A stretch of 64,000 nt of DNA, taken from contig JBOHFF010000038.1 in the NCBI GenBank assembly GCA_050699515.1, positions 1 to 64,000 on the forward strand, written 5' to 3'. Position numbers and translations under genes: made by a program. The DNA comes from GCA-003244245 sp050699515 (GTDB taxonomy: Bacteria; Actinomycetota; Actinomycetes; Mycobacteriales; Pseudonocardiaceae). The notes beneath the pieces are model-generated. The model saw nothing but the letters and a program-made list of their open reading frames with translations, did not search any database and was not told the DNA's origin. Position 1 is the stretch's first letter. Each line of letters begins with the position of its first letter. This document shows, piece after piece, positions 17,307 to 25,727 of the stretch.

Positions 17307-17974
17307 CACCTGAGGTGCCGGAGGGCACGTGGCTGTGGTTGCAGGGCCTCACACGCTGGATCGGGACCTGGTGCTTCTTCGTCGCCTACCGGCTGCGGAT
17401 CTGTCATCGGGAGCGGATCCCGGCGAGTGGGCCGGTCGTGGTGGTGGCTAACCACAGCTCGATGGTCGACGGCCCGCTGCTGTACGGGTTGCTGGGCCGG
17501 CGCGCCACGTTCCTGGTCAAGCAAGAGGTGTTCCGTGGGCCGCTGGGCGCTTTCCTGAGACGGATCGGGCAGCTCCCGGTCCGTCGCGGGGAGGTGGACC
17601 GGGCGTCGCTGCTCACCGCTGTGCGGTTACTGCGCCGTGGCGGGATGGTGGTGGTCTTCCCAGAGGGCACCCGCGGCGAGGGTGACGTGGCAGACGCGCA
17701 GCGGGGTGCCGCGTGGCTGGCCCGGACCGCAGGGGCGACAATGCTGCCAGTGGCAATCCGTGGCACGCGCCTTTCCGCAGGTCGCACCCGGCGGTTTCGG
17801 CCGCGGGTGGATGTCCTGGTCGGGGAGTCCTTCGCGGTACCGCCCGGGAAGGGGCGGGCGGCCCTGGTCGCGGCCACGGGCGAGATGCGCAATCGGCTGG
17901 CTGCGTTGGTCACCGAGCTGGACGGGATCCGCGGCCTGGGCAGGTCAGCTGCGGGGCGAGGAGAGGGAGCGTGA
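17303..17974 (+). CDS. 1-acylglycerol-3-phosphate acyltransferase-like protein (PlsC family)
   Basis: This 223-residue protein contains the acyltransferase motif HSSMVD (H51 and D56) and PEGTRG (residues 120-125), the catalytic and substrate-binding blocks of PlsC. A hydrophobic N-terminal segment suggests membrane association. It should transfer a fatty acyl group to lysophosphatidate or a similar acceptor. It sits between cmk and der; GTG overlaps the cmk stop and its TGA abuts der. Confidence 0.9.
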   Translation: MTPEVPEGTWLWLQGLTRWIGTWCFFVAYRLRICHRERIPASGPVVVVANHSSMVDGPLLYGLLGRRATFLVKQEVFRGPLGAFLRRIGQLPVRRGEVDRASLLTAVRLLRRGGMVVVFPEGTRGEGDVADAQRGAAWLARTAGATMLPVAIRGTRLSAGRTRRFRPRVDVLVGESFAVPPGKGRAALVAATGEMRNRLAALVTELDGIRGLGRSAAGRGEGA

Positions 17975-19392
17975 TGAGCAGCCTGGCGTCCGGCGACGGG
18001 ATCTGGTCCGACGAGGCCGAATGGGCGGCGCTGGACACTGGCTCACCGGCCGGGGACGAGCTGGACGTGGTGCTCGAGCAACCGGTGCTCGCCGTGGTGG
18101 GCCGGCCCAACGTGGGCAAGTCGACGCTGGTCAACCGGATCCTGGGGCGCCGCGAGGCGGTGGTGCAGGACGTGCCCGGGGTGACCCGGGACCGGGTGGC
18201 CTACGACGCGCTGTGGAACGGCCGACGGTTCACCGTGGTGGACACCGGCGGGTGGCAACCCGACGCGCGCGGTCTGGCCGCCGAGGTGGCGGCGCAGGCA
18301 GAGCTCGCCATGCGCACCGCGGACGCGGTCCTGCTGGTGGTCGACGCCACGGTGGGAGCAACTGCGGCGGAAGAGGCGGTGGCCCGGGTGCTGCACCGCT
18401 CGTCGACCCCGGTGGTGCTGGCCGCGACCAAGGTCGACGACGAGCGGGGGGTCGCCGACACCGCGGCACTGTGGTCGCTGGGGTTGGGCGAGCCGCATCC
18501 GGTGAGTGGGCTGCACGGCCGCGGTACCGGCGATCTGCTCGACGCCGTGCTGGCGGTGCTGCCCGCCGCGCCGCGGGACATGGTGGGCCGGGCCGGGGGA
18601 CCGCGCCGGGTCGCGCTGGTCGGCAAGCCCAATGTCGGCAAGTCCAGCCTGCTCAACCGGTTGGCGGGGGAGCAGCGGTCGGTGGTGCACGAGGTCGCCG
18701 GCACCACGGTGGACCCGGTGGACTCCCTGCTGGAGCTCGACGGCGAGGCCTGGCGGTTCGTGGACACCGCCGGCCTGCGTAAGCGAGTGCGGACCGCGAG
18801 CGGTACCGAGTACTTCGCCTCGCTGCGCACCCGGGCGGCGATCGAGGCCGCCGAGGTGGCGGTGGTGCTCATCGACGCCAGCGAGCCGATCACCGAGCAG
18901 GATCAACGAGTGATCACTTCGGTGGTCGAGTCCGGCCGCGCGCTGGTGGTGGCGTTCAACAAGTGGGACCTCGTCGATGAGGACCGGCGCCGCGAGCTGA
19001 CCCGGGAACTGGACCGGGACCTGGCACGGGTGGGCTGGGCGGAGCGGCTGAACATCTCGGCGCTCACCGGGCGAGCGGTCGGCAAGCTGGCACCGTTCCT
19101 GCGCACCGCCCTGGAATCCTGGGACCGGCGGGTACCCACCGGCCAGCTCAACGCCTGGCTGTCCGAGTTGATCGCCGCTACCCCCCCGCCGGTCCGCGGG
19201 GGCCGCGCACCCAAGGTCCTCTTCGCCACCCAAGCCACCACCCGGCCGCCCACCTTCGTGCTGTTCACCACCGGTTTCCTGGAGGCCAGTTACCGCCGCT
19301 TCCTGGAACGCCGCCTGCGCGAGACCTTCGGCTTCACCGGCACCCCGATCCGCATCTCCGTCCGCGTCCGCGACCGCCAGTCGCGCCGCTAG
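17974..19392 (+). CDS. der: Ribosome-biogenesis GTPase Der (EngA)
   Basis: This 472-residue protein has two Era-like GTPase domains and a C-terminal KH-like domain. The first G1 is GRPNVGKST (residues 43-51) with DTGGW; the second G1 is GKPNVGKSS with DTAGL and NKWD. Der acts in 50S subunit maturation. A 40-residue acidic N-terminal extension precedes G1. ATG 17974 has AGGGAG upstream and overlaps the acyltransferase stop. This is the last gene of the conserved block before the accessory region. Confidence 0.96.
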   Translation: MSSLASGDGIWSDEAEWAALDTGSPAGDELDVVLEQPVLAVVGRPNVGKSTLVNRILGRREAVVQDVPGVTRDRVAYDALWNGRRFTVVDTGGWQPDARGLAAEVAAQAELAMRTADAVLLVVDATVGATAAEEAVARVLHRSSTPVVLAATKVDDERGVADTAALWSLGLGEPHPVSGLHGRGTGDLLDAVLAVLPAAPRDMVGRAGGPRRVALVGKPNVGKSSLLNRLAGEQRSVVHEVAGTTVDPVDSLLELDGEAWRFVDTAGLRKRVRTASGTEYFASLRTRAAIEAAEVAVVLIDASEPITEQDQRVITSVVESGRALVVAFNKWDLVDEDRRRELTRELDRDLARVGWAERLNISALTGRAVGKLAPFLRTALESWDRRVPTGQLNAWLSELIAATPPPVRGGRAPKVLFATQATTRPPTFVLFTTGFLEASYRRFLERRLRETFGFTGTPIRISVRVRDRQSRR

Positions 19393-19435
19393 TCCCGTCG
19401 CTCGTGCGTGCCCCGCTCCCCCGCCTGAGGTTCGC

Positions 19436-19515
19436 CCCTGAGGTTCCCGAGCTCAACAGGAGCGCTGTCGATTCTTGATCAAAAAACTCTGCTGTTGAGC
19501 TCGGGAACCTCAGGG
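19436..19515. repeat. 24-bp perfect inverted repeat downstream of der
   Basis: Two arms of 24 bases (19436-19459 and 19492-19515, core CTGAGGTTCCCGAGCTCAAC) are perfect complements around a 32-nt spacer with TTGATCAA. It could be a strong terminator for der or a small mobile palindromic element. A partial direct repeat CCTGAGGTTC also lies just before the left arm. Confidence 0.85.
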
Positions 19516-19630
19516 CAGTGGATAAGCGGGAGGTTGACTGGTGGGCTCCATCAGCTGCTCGACAGCGCGGTGGCTCGCTGGTGACCGTGTTGACTGCGCT
19601 AGGCTGTGTACGCGCCCGCGAGGGCGTGGC

Positions 19631-19761
<131 letters not shown>

Positions 19762-19769
19762 CCAGGTAT

Positions 19770-20160
19770 TTCGTTCGCCGAGGTCCATCAGGAGGTTGCG
19801 GGCGGCCTGGGTGGTCCAGGCTGCGGTCGGGTGAGCGGTCACGCCCAGGAGTGGACTCGTCGGGTGCGGACTTCCATGATGAACAGGACGTAGAGTCGGC
19901 GCAGGGTGATGGTGTCGAGGGTGTACGAGGTCGGTGGTCAGCAGTCTGGTGGCGTGGGCGCGTAGGAAGGTCCGCCAGCCGGTGTCTGCTCGGGGTGGTG
20001 CGGGGCCGAGGTGGGCGGCGGCCAGGATTCGGCGGATGGTGCCCGCGCCCAGGCGGTGTCCCAGCCCGACGAGTTCGCCTTGGATGCGTCGGTGGCCCCA
20101 CAGCAGTCGAAACAGCACGTCCTTGCGATCATGAAATGATCGCAAGGACGCAACGAAACA
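19770..20160 (-). pseudogene. Decayed DDE integrase-core transposase fragment
   Basis: On the minus strand, peptide blocks typical of IS3/IS481-like integrase cores can be read: FRLLWGHRRIQGELVGLGHR, TIRRILAAAHLGPAP, GWRTFLRAHATRLL, and after a stretch in another frame LLGVTAHPTAAWTTQAARNL. Both ends of the gene are missing and at least two frameshifts are needed to join the blocks, so it is inactive. It lies directly at the left attachment repeat, where an integrase gene would be expected; none is present. Confidence 0.7.
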
Positions 20161-20291
20161 CCAGGTCACCACACTGGTGACGAGTCTTGGCACGGTACAG
20201 GGAATCGGAGGTTTTCGACACCCCGGCACGTTCTGAGTTGGTGTGGCTGAGCGTCCCGCCACGACGGCACGGGTGTGGTTACCCTGTCCCC

Positions 20292-20638
20292 ATGGGTGCC
20301 ATCGCTGCCATGCTGAACCGCGCGTTCGCACAGGCCTCCCCGGCTGAGCTCGGGAGGCGATCGTCCCGGAGGACTGGGAGTCGTTTGACGAGCAGTACCG
20401 GCAGGCTCTGGACGCTGCGGCAGAGACACTTACGCTCGACGCGCTCGAGAAGTTCCTCGCGCATTGGCGGCGTATCGCTTGGTCGCAGACCGAGATGGGC
20501 CATGAGAAGTGGCGGGTGATGCTGTCTCGTGCCGAGGAGACGCTGCGCACCGGGGTGTCACCTCCCGGCACAGTATCGGCCGACGAGATGCGCCAGCGGC
20601 TGGTGGGCACGCTTGGCTCGAGCCTGACCGGTGTATGA
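20292..20638 (+). pseudogene. DUF6247-like protein, frameshifted (possible antitoxin)
   Basis: The start reads MGAIAAMLNRAFAQASPAEL; after about base 20352 the homologous reading continues in another frame as VPEDWESFDEQYRQALDAAA, then LDALEKFLAHWRRIAWSQTE and ends RLVGTLGSSLTGV. A 1-base deletion near 20352 explains the shift. DUF6247 proteins of actinobacteria are often encoded just before a RelE/ParE-like toxin, as here: the two reading frames overlap by 8 bases. The family assignment is from memory and the toxin-antitoxin role is inferred. Confidence 0.6.
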
Positions 20639-20884
20639 GGTTCGCGTTCACGAACAAGCGCAGGCCACGCTGGATGCCTTGCTGGCCCAGGTGATTGTTG
20701 CCTACATGGGTGTTCTTGACGTGCTGGAGGTGGCCTCTTGGAGTGGGGAGCCGTTGCGTAGGGACAACCCGGGCGGGAACGTGCGGACGCTGGTGTTCGG
20801 CCCCGGCAGCGAAGGTCTCGTGTTTACCTGATCCTGGAGGATCAGCGCCGGGTTGATGTGCTCGAGGTGCAGTGGGCTGGTTGA
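20631..20884 (+). pseudogene. RelE/ParE-like toxin, frameshifted
   Basis: From GTG 20631 the frame gives YEVRVHEQAQATLDALLAQV and NPGGNVRTLVFGPGSEGLV, then stops at 20831. In the next frame the expected end continues as YLILEDQRRVDVLEVQWAG and stops at 20884. One missing base near 20822 separates the halves. The pattern (short basic protein, C-terminal strand pair) resembles RelE-fold toxins. The frameshift removes the C-terminal strands, so the product is probably inactive. Confidence 0.55.
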
Positions 20885-20971
20885 GCGGTGGTGCTGGCCG
20901 CGGTCGCTCGCGTAGTGCTCCGGAAGGGCCTCACTAGTCCGGACTGATCGTCGGGTTCGCCGTACGATCGC

Positions 20972-21157
20972 GTGGTGCTGCTGCGATGCACCAAGAAACT
21001 GCTGTCTGTCCTGGGCGGTGGGGTCGTGGTCGAGTCTGCGGGAGTGTCGGACCCGCAGGATTGGTACGCCAACCTGGTCTCCGTCGATGGCCGCACGTGC
21101 CTGCTACTCACCCATGCCGGGACGTTGTTCACCCTCCTCTTCAGTTTCCCAGTGTGA
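20972..21157 (+). pseudogene. N-terminal fragment of a DUF6933-like protein
   Basis: The 61-codon frame reads VLLRCTKKLLSVLGGG then DPQDWYANLVSVDGRTCLLL and stops. This resembles the start of DUF6933 proteins, which are normally more than twice as long. No continuation is visible, so it is a remnant. No function is known for the family. Confidence 0.5.
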
Positions 21158-21192
21158 TTACTCAGTCCTGCGCACGCGGGAATTGCATGTGC

Positions 21193-21663
21193 TTACTGGT
21201 CGATCCGTGTCGGTGGTGGTGCGAGCACGGTGACGTCGTTAGTGTCGCAGATCTGCCAGATAGCGTTATCGAGCCGTACCGGGAACAGGCCCAGTCGCGC
21301 CGGCGAGCCCCCGGGCGTATACGTCATAACGGTGCCCGTGTGTTTCGCCCCGTCGATAAGTTGTACCCGGGTGCCCGGTGGCAGTGGTGGTCCATTTTTA
21401 GTGGTCCTGCCCGTGGTTGGGGTTCTCGCTGTCTTTGTTTGTTTCATATTTCTGTGCCTGTTCGTCGAAGGCGCTGCGGCGGACTGGAGGGCTGCGACCG
21501 TCCACCACGGCAAGGTGGTGGCCTCGATCGCTCGCCAGGCCGCCGCCACCGCCCGAGATGCCGCGGCCATCTCTCGTGCTGCCGCTGGGTCACCCTTGGG
21601 TGCGCGCGCGGTCAGCTCCCAGATACGGCCGTGCCGGTAGGCCCCTCCTATGCCTGTGCGCAC
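21193..21663 (-). CDS. Hypothetical island protein, about 156 aa
   Basis: Not recognised. The N-terminal half is Ala-rich and helical (AAREMAAASRAVAAAWRAIE, with LPWWTVAALQSAA); the C-terminal ~70 residues look like a compact beta domain (PLPPGTRVQLIDGAKHTG, then GLFPVRLDNAIWQICDTNDV). The start is unsure: GTG 21663 is the longest option, an internal ATG before QTKTARTPT gives 84 residues. Downstream of two small minus-strand frames that resemble cargo of actinomycete integrative elements. Confidence 0.5.
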   Translation of the reverse strand: MRTGIGGAYRHGRIWELTARAPKGDPAAAREMAAASRAVAAAWRAIEATTLPWWTVAALQSAAAPSTNRHRNMKQTKTARTPTTGRTTKNGPPLPPGTRVQLIDGAKHTGTVMTYTPGGSPARLGLFPVRLDNAIWQICDTNDVTVLAPPPTRIDQ

Positions 21664-21791
21664 TGGTCGGCTGCCATCACGCCTTCGCCCAGGCCGGACG
21701 TGACATCACCGGTTGGCCGACGGGTTGGACGAGCTTGCCGACCGGCGCCCTGAGCCTGGGCGAACTCGGCGGAACCCGCCACCAGACTCAC
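21648..21791 (-). CDS. Small hypothetical frame, 47 aa
   Basis: A GTG at 21791 overlaps the stop of the preceding frame (GTGA) and the frame runs to TAG at 21648, where AGGAGGGG begins before the next gene. The product is Ala/Gly/Arg-rich without recognisable motifs. Coding status rests only on the overlaps. Confidence 0.3.
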   Translation of the reverse strand: MSLVAGSAEFAQAQGAGRQARPTRRPTGDVTSGLGEGVMAADQCAQA

Positions 21792-22272
21792 GCGGCCCGG
21801 TGCTGCTGGTCACCACCGCCTGAGGAGCCGACCGGTTTGCCCGGCTGCGGTGAGCGAATCCCGCTAGCGCTGGGTGCTGCCGTGAACCCGGTGGCTCGGT
21901 AGAGGTAGGACTGGTACTTGAACTCGCCGTTACCGGCCACCTTGGGCTCCGCCGTCATCCCTCCAGCCCGATCGGTCGCATGCCCGGTAAGACCTCACTG
22001 GTGGTCGGTACGGGTTGGACATCGGCAATGAAGGTGATCTCGAACGACGCGCGCTTGGCGTTGGTCTCGTCTGGATCGGTGACAGTGGCTTTCCACTGCC
22101 TCTTACCCGTAATCTGGTCAATCTTCTGACGGACCGGCCGATCGGCGGCCCGGTCCTCACGCGTCTGGTACTCGGTATCCGGCGTGACCTCGCCAATCAG
22201 AACCAGGCCTTGAGGAAATGCGCCATCGAACTCGATGGCGCAACCGGTGATCCCTAGAAATAGCCACGGACC
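21788..22272 (-). pseudogene. Conserved integrative-element protein, frameshifted and without a start
   Basis: On the minus strand a frame starting near 22272 reads GPWLFLGITGCAIEFDGAFP, VTPDTEYQTREDRAADRPVR, KRQWKATVTDPDETNAKRAS and FEITFIADVQPVP before a TGA at 21955. The next frame begins with an overlapping ATG (21958) and continues the likely protein as TAEPKVAGNGEFKYQSYLYR to 21788. The composition resembles a conserved protein of actinomycete integrative and conjugative elements (inference from memory). No ATG, GTG or TTG precedes the first block in frame. An 11-bp perfect palindrome (TGCGCCATCGA, 22219-22242) lies within the 5' part. Confidence 0.5.
22219..22242. repeat. 11-bp perfect palindrome near the 5' end of the broken gene
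   Basis: TGCGCCATCGA, two spacer bases and its exact complement. It may be an operator or a chance structure; it is inside the region read as coding. Confidence 0.5.
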
Positions 22273-22464
22273 CTTCCCTTCCTATCTGGACTGTCTGTGT
22301 CGTGCCGCTCTTCAGTGGGCGACACCACTAGATTCGTCCAGGTCAGGGTCTGTTCTCGACCTCGTAACTGTCTCTTTTCGGCCGTCTGTAGCTCGTCTGA
22401 TCTCGCCTTGTCTCCCGAATGTGCTAGTCTCCTCTCGTCTCAGACTGAAAGAGGGGTCAACTCG

Positions 22465-23391
22465 GTGAACGCCAAGCCCGTCATGTTGAAGGCGCTGCTC
22501 CAGCAACGCCACATGCAGACTCACACCGCTTTTTGTCGTGAGTACGACAAGGTCGCCGCCGGGGTCGACCCGACCCTGAAGGGGGGTTGGCCGAGCAGGG
22601 CACAGTTCTACCGATGGCTTTCTGGCGACTTGATCAGACTTCCCTACACGGATCACTGCCGTATCCTGGAGAAGATGTTCCCCGACTGGAAAGTCGACCA
22701 ACTTTTTCAAGTCCACGACGGTGGGATCGAGTTCATACCCGAACCGCCCGCACCCCAGATCAAGACGGTAACTATCCCGCCAACCGCGCCGATCGTTCAG
22801 GAAATAGACCAGGTAGTTGCATTTTATCCACACAGGGCGGATACACCGAAACGCCTTTGGATGGATCTGCTGGTTAACGCGAAAGAGGAGATCGTCCTAT
22901 TCGCCAACGCGAGCCTATTTCTTCCTGAGGAAAATCCGGAGGCAATAGAAATTCTCAAGAAGAAGGCGGCCGGCGGTGTGCGGGTTCGGGTCCTGCTCGG
23001 TGATCCTGACCATCCAGCTATGGAACTGCGCGGTAGAGAAGAGCGACTCTTCGAGGCTATTCCCGGTAGAATCAGGATGGCGCTAGCGTACTATCGCCCC
23101 CTGGTTGATGTTGACGGGATCGAATTCCGGTTGCATGGGACGTCTTTGTATAATTCGATATTTCGTTATGATGACCAGATGCTTGTCAATCAGCACATCT
23201 ACGGGACGTATGGGTACATTGCTCCGATCCTGCATCTGCAGAAGGTGGCGGGTGGTGATTTATTTGATACATACATGAAAAGCTTTGAACTGATTTGGCG
23301 AGAAGAGTCATGCGATATCAATGGTGAGGAGGCTGCGACTACGAACGAGGTGGAGGCTCGCCACTTCGGAGGCGAACCAATGCCGCGATGA
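22465..23391 (+). CDS. Helix-turn-helix protein with phospholipase-D-like domain (DUF5919 type)
   Basis: About 308 residues. Residues 6-80 form an XRE-like DNA-binding region (PSRAQFYRWLSGDLIRLPY). The second half (from ~125) has a phospholipase-D-like fold: LWMDLLVNAKEEIVLFANAS, VRVRVLLGDPDHPA, and RLHGTSLYNSIFRYDDQMLV. The classical HxKxxxxD motif is not present; LHG-T-LYN-IFR-DD replaces it, as in DUF5919. GTG 22465 has GAGGGG 8 bases upstream. Codon use is visibly AT-richer than the core. It is convergent with a HAD hydrolase gene and overlaps it by 53 bases. A regulator or sensor of a membrane or nucleotide signal is possible but unproven. Confidence 0.8.
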   Translation: MNAKPVMLKALLQQRHMQTHTAFCREYDKVAAGVDPTLKGGWPSRAQFYRWLSGDLIRLPYTDHCRILEKMFPDWKVDQLFQVHDGGIEFIPEPPAPQIKTVTIPPTAPIVQEIDQVVAFYPHRADTPKRLWMDLLVNAKEEIVLFANASLFLPEENPEAIEILKKKAAGGVRVRVLLGDPDHPAMELRGREERLFEAIPGRIRMALAYYRPLVDVDGIEFRLHGTSLYNSIFRYDDQMLVNQHIYGTYGYIAPILHLQKVAGGDLFDTYMKSFELIWREESCDINGEEAATTNEVEARHFGGEPMPR

Positions 23392-24097
23392 ATTGATCGG
23401 TGCTGCCGAGGTTGTCTAGAACCAGGTCGGCACCGGCTTCAGTCAATTGTAAGGCACTGTATATGCCCGTGGCCACTGCCAGTATCTTGGCGCCTCCATC
23501 ATGTGCGGCCTTGACGTCAAATAAAGTGTCACCAATCAGGATTGTTGACGATCGATCGAATATTTTTCCATATTTTGTGGAGACTCTTTGCCGAGCGGTG
23601 TCAACCAAGTTTGAACGGACCTTGTCGTCCGAACCAAAACCGCCGACATCTAGATCGAGCCAAGCGTCTAGGTGAAAGGCGCTCAATTTCGCACGTGCAT
23701 TAGAGGCAATGTTACCAGTGAGGACGGATTGAATCACGGCCGGTATTGACGACAGGAATGCAAGCGCCTCGATCACACCTGGAAGAATATGTCCGCGCCG
23801 TGGAAGCTGTGACGCATTTCGCTCCATAGCCTCGATAAGAACGCCTTCAAACTGGGCGATTTCGAAATATTTGTCAGTGTCGATCGAGTTAGCGGACAGT
23901 AGTTTATGCATTATCTGAAAATCGGTGCGGCCATCGGTAGTGGGACGTACCGAAGGAACGCATCCTGTCAGCAACTCAAAAGCCAAAGCATATGTTTCCT
24001 TGCTGACACCGCCGTTCTCGATGAGCGTGTGATCAATGTCCCACAGGATGAGTGTTTCTGGGAGATGCGCAACGATATTCAAAGACGCATCAGTCAT
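23339..24097 (-). CDS. HAD-family phosphatase
   Basis: 252 residues. Motif I LILWDIDHTLIENGG has both aspartates, motif II is QSVLTGNIA, the lysine region is SDDKVRSNL, and motif III is STILIGDTLFDVKAAHDGG. A cap domain lies between I and II, as in phosphoglycolate phosphatase-like enzymes. The substrate is unknown. Its 3' end overlaps the helix-turn-helix/PLD-like gene on the other strand by 53 bases, so the two transcripts can form antisense pairs. Composition is AT-richer than the core, as expected for island cargo. Confidence 0.88.
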   Translation of the reverse strand: MTDASLNIVAHLPETLILWDIDHTLIENGGVSKETYALAFELLTGCVPSVRPTTDGRTDFQIMHKLLSANSIDTDKYFEIAQFEGVLIEAMERNASQLPRRGHILPGVIEALAFLSSIPAVIQSVLTGNIASNARAKLSAFHLDAWLDLDVGGFGSDDKVRSNLVDTARQRVSTKYGKIFDRSSTILIGDTLFDVKAAHDGGAKILAVATGIYSALQLTEAGADLVLDNLGSTDQFIAALVRLRSGEPPPRS

Positions 24098-24738
24098 GAA
24101 GGCATCGTCTCACACTGGCCCTCGACACAACACTCGTTGTCCAGTCGGCAGGAGGCCAGCCACCTGATCATCTCTGCAGAGCAGAGCCGGTCCGAGAGCG
24201 AGCGGTCTGACCAACGGCTTCACCAGGCCCGAGAGTGGGTCGGACCCTGATAGTCCGAGTTGCCGAACAACTTGCCGAGCGAGCCGAGGTGTCTGGTCCG
24301 ACCTGACCGCTGCGCTCACACCGATGCACAGCGATCGAGCCGAGGAGCGCCTATCACTGTGCGTGGTTACACGGTCACGATACGTGGTCGTGTCACCGCG
24401 TTACACTGCGTGTGTTGCCGAATTCGCCTCTATGGGATCAAGGCGGCGCGCTCCGCGCGCCACGGGCCGGACCCGCCTCCCGCTCCGCTCCCGGCAGTCC
24501 GGCCCTTAGCTGGCCACATGATCCGAAACCACGCGTCAGACAAGCAATCTCGAATTTCTGGTGGACCCTCGGACGCGATGGCCGTGATGCGAGGAGTTCA
24601 GCTAGACCCGGCAAGAGGGTTTGGTCCCCCTCATAGTGGAGTGCTGCGGCATCTTCAGAGTTTGGGTTGATCGACGCATGCTTGTTTGCCCGTCAGGTGA
24701 TTCGCGCTGTTTCATCAAGATTGGGAGCGTCCCCACCA
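24098..24738. other. Gene-free stretch with a repeat and hairpins
   Basis: No convincing gene. It contains a 65-bp repeat (24378-24442, second copy at 28146-28210). This is followed by a GGCGCGC-TCC-GCGCGCC hairpin and a 9-bp arm pair GGGCCGGAC / GTCCGGCCC around a 20-odd-base loop (24465-24506). The rest is degenerate. Confidence 0.6.
24378..24442 (+). repeat. 65-bp dispersed repeat, copy A
   Basis: Matches 28146-28210 at 61 of 65 positions, with the shared core GTCACCGCGTTACAC and CTCTATGGGATCAAG. Both copies are followed at once by GC-rich hairpins. Confidence 0.9.
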
Positions 24739-25383
24739 TCAGATTCCGATGAAGCAGAGCCCAGTCCAGAGCCCAGTCCCGAGCGCAGCCCCGAGCCCAC
24801 TCCCGATCACAGTCCCGATCACAGACGCGAATCCAGCCTGCAGTCCAACCATGACCCCAGCCCCTAGCCCAGCCACGAGCGCCAACACGATCCCAACCAC
24901 GCGGAAAGGCATAAACAGTGCAATCACGATCCCAACCACGAGCCCAGTCCCGAGCCCAGTCCCGAGCCCAGATACGAGTACAGCCCCGAGTACAGCCCCG
25001 AGCCCAGACACGAGTACAGCCCCGGGCAGCAGCGCTACGAGTACACCCAGCGCCTCTCGTCCAACATCGAGTACGCCTCTTCCGGTATCCAGTGCGAGAC
25101 CCGTTGCTCGTGCTCGGTACGTACGGTCGAACCACCGAAAAATCGCTGCTAAGCGGTGTGGCACTCCTTCGAACAGTGCGGTTTCTAGTTGTTCCGCCAC
25201 CCACAGCGGACGCTGAATACGAGGCACGGCGTACAGTTCCGCAACCAGCTCGGTTCGCCGAGGATCGCTGCGGGGATAGATCAGGACGATCAGACGTAGG
25301 CAAAAACCCGGGGCGAACCCAAACACAAAGATGACCAGAAGCAGACTCTTCCAGGAGGCGGCGGCATGCAGCAGCTCGGTCAT
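24739..25383 (-). CDS. Membrane protein paired with a PadR regulator
   Basis: About 214 residues. An N-terminal membrane helix (LLLVIFVFGFAPGFCLRLIV) is followed by a cytoplasmic stretch (DPRRTELVAELYAVPRIQRP) and a long C-terminal series of Gly/Ala/Val/Leu helices (GAVLGAVLVSGLGTGLGTGL). These are encoded by imperfect 6-12-base repeats, giving glycine-zipper-like segments. ATG 25383 overlaps the padR stop as TGATG. PadR-membrane protein pairs are common in actinobacteria; the regulator usually controls its neighbour. No transport motif is seen. Confidence 0.75.
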   Translation of the reverse strand: MTELLHAAASWKSLLLVIFVFGFAPGFCLRLIVLIYPRSDPRRTELVAELYAVPRIQRPLWVAEQLETALFEGVPHRLAAIFRWFDRTYRARATGLALDTGRGVLDVGREALGVLVALLPGAVLVSGLGAVLGAVLVSGLGTGLGTGLVVGIVIALFMPFRVVGIVLALVAGLGAGVMVGLQAGFASVIGTVIGSGLGAALGTGLWTGLCFIGI

Positions 25384-25691
25384 CACGCCCACTGCCAGCT
25401 TAGGCCTGCGAACCGGGCATCGCGGCGGGCCTGTTGGAGGACGGCTCCAAGTTCCAGCCGACCTTTATCGGTCAGCTCGTAGTACCTGCGAGGTGGGCGC
25501 TTGTCCCGGATCGTTGTAGGGTCCTCCCACCCATCGGTGAGCCAGCCCTCGTCGAGCATCCGGGTCAGCATCGGGTAGAGCACACCAGAGCGGACGCCAG
25601 AGCGCTTGGACAGCTCGTAACCCCAGTGCCGACTAGCTTGATCTTCCATCAGTGCTATCGCCACCTGCACCAGAGCATGCGTCTTGCGCAT
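25383..25691 (-). CDS. PadR-family transcriptional regulator
   Basis: About 102 residues; a winged helix with the PadR pattern (HALVQVAIALMEDQASRHWG, YELSKRSGVRSGVLYPMLTR, then PPRRYYELTDKGRLELGAVL). ATG 25691 lies only 8 bases past a promoter -10 box, so the mRNA may be leaderless. It is followed by the membrane protein gene through a TGATG overlap. It probably represses both genes in response to an unknown ligand. Confidence 0.88.
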   Translation of the reverse strand: MRKTHALVQVAIALMEDQASRHWGYELSKRSGVRSGVLYPMLTRMLDEGWLTDGWEDPTTIRDKRPPRRYYELTDKGRLELGAVLQQARRDARFAGLSWQWA

Positions 25692-25699
25692 AACACCGT

Positions 25700-25727
25700 A
25701 CTCTACATAGTATTGAACGAGCGTCAA
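25700..25727 (-). promoter_or_regulatory. Promoter with overlapping dyad before padR
   Basis: On the minus strand TTGACG (25727-25722), a 16-bp spacer and TAGAGT (25705-25700) form a sigma-70-like promoter. An imperfect dyad TACTATGTAGAGTA overlaps the -10 box and could be the PadR operator. Confidence 0.55.

Noticed and set aside
24749..25216. Plus-strand frame with Pro-Ser/Glu repeats
   Set aside because: It is the reverse reading of the repeat-encoded helices of the PadR-linked membrane protein; the minus-strand frame has proper overlaps with padR.
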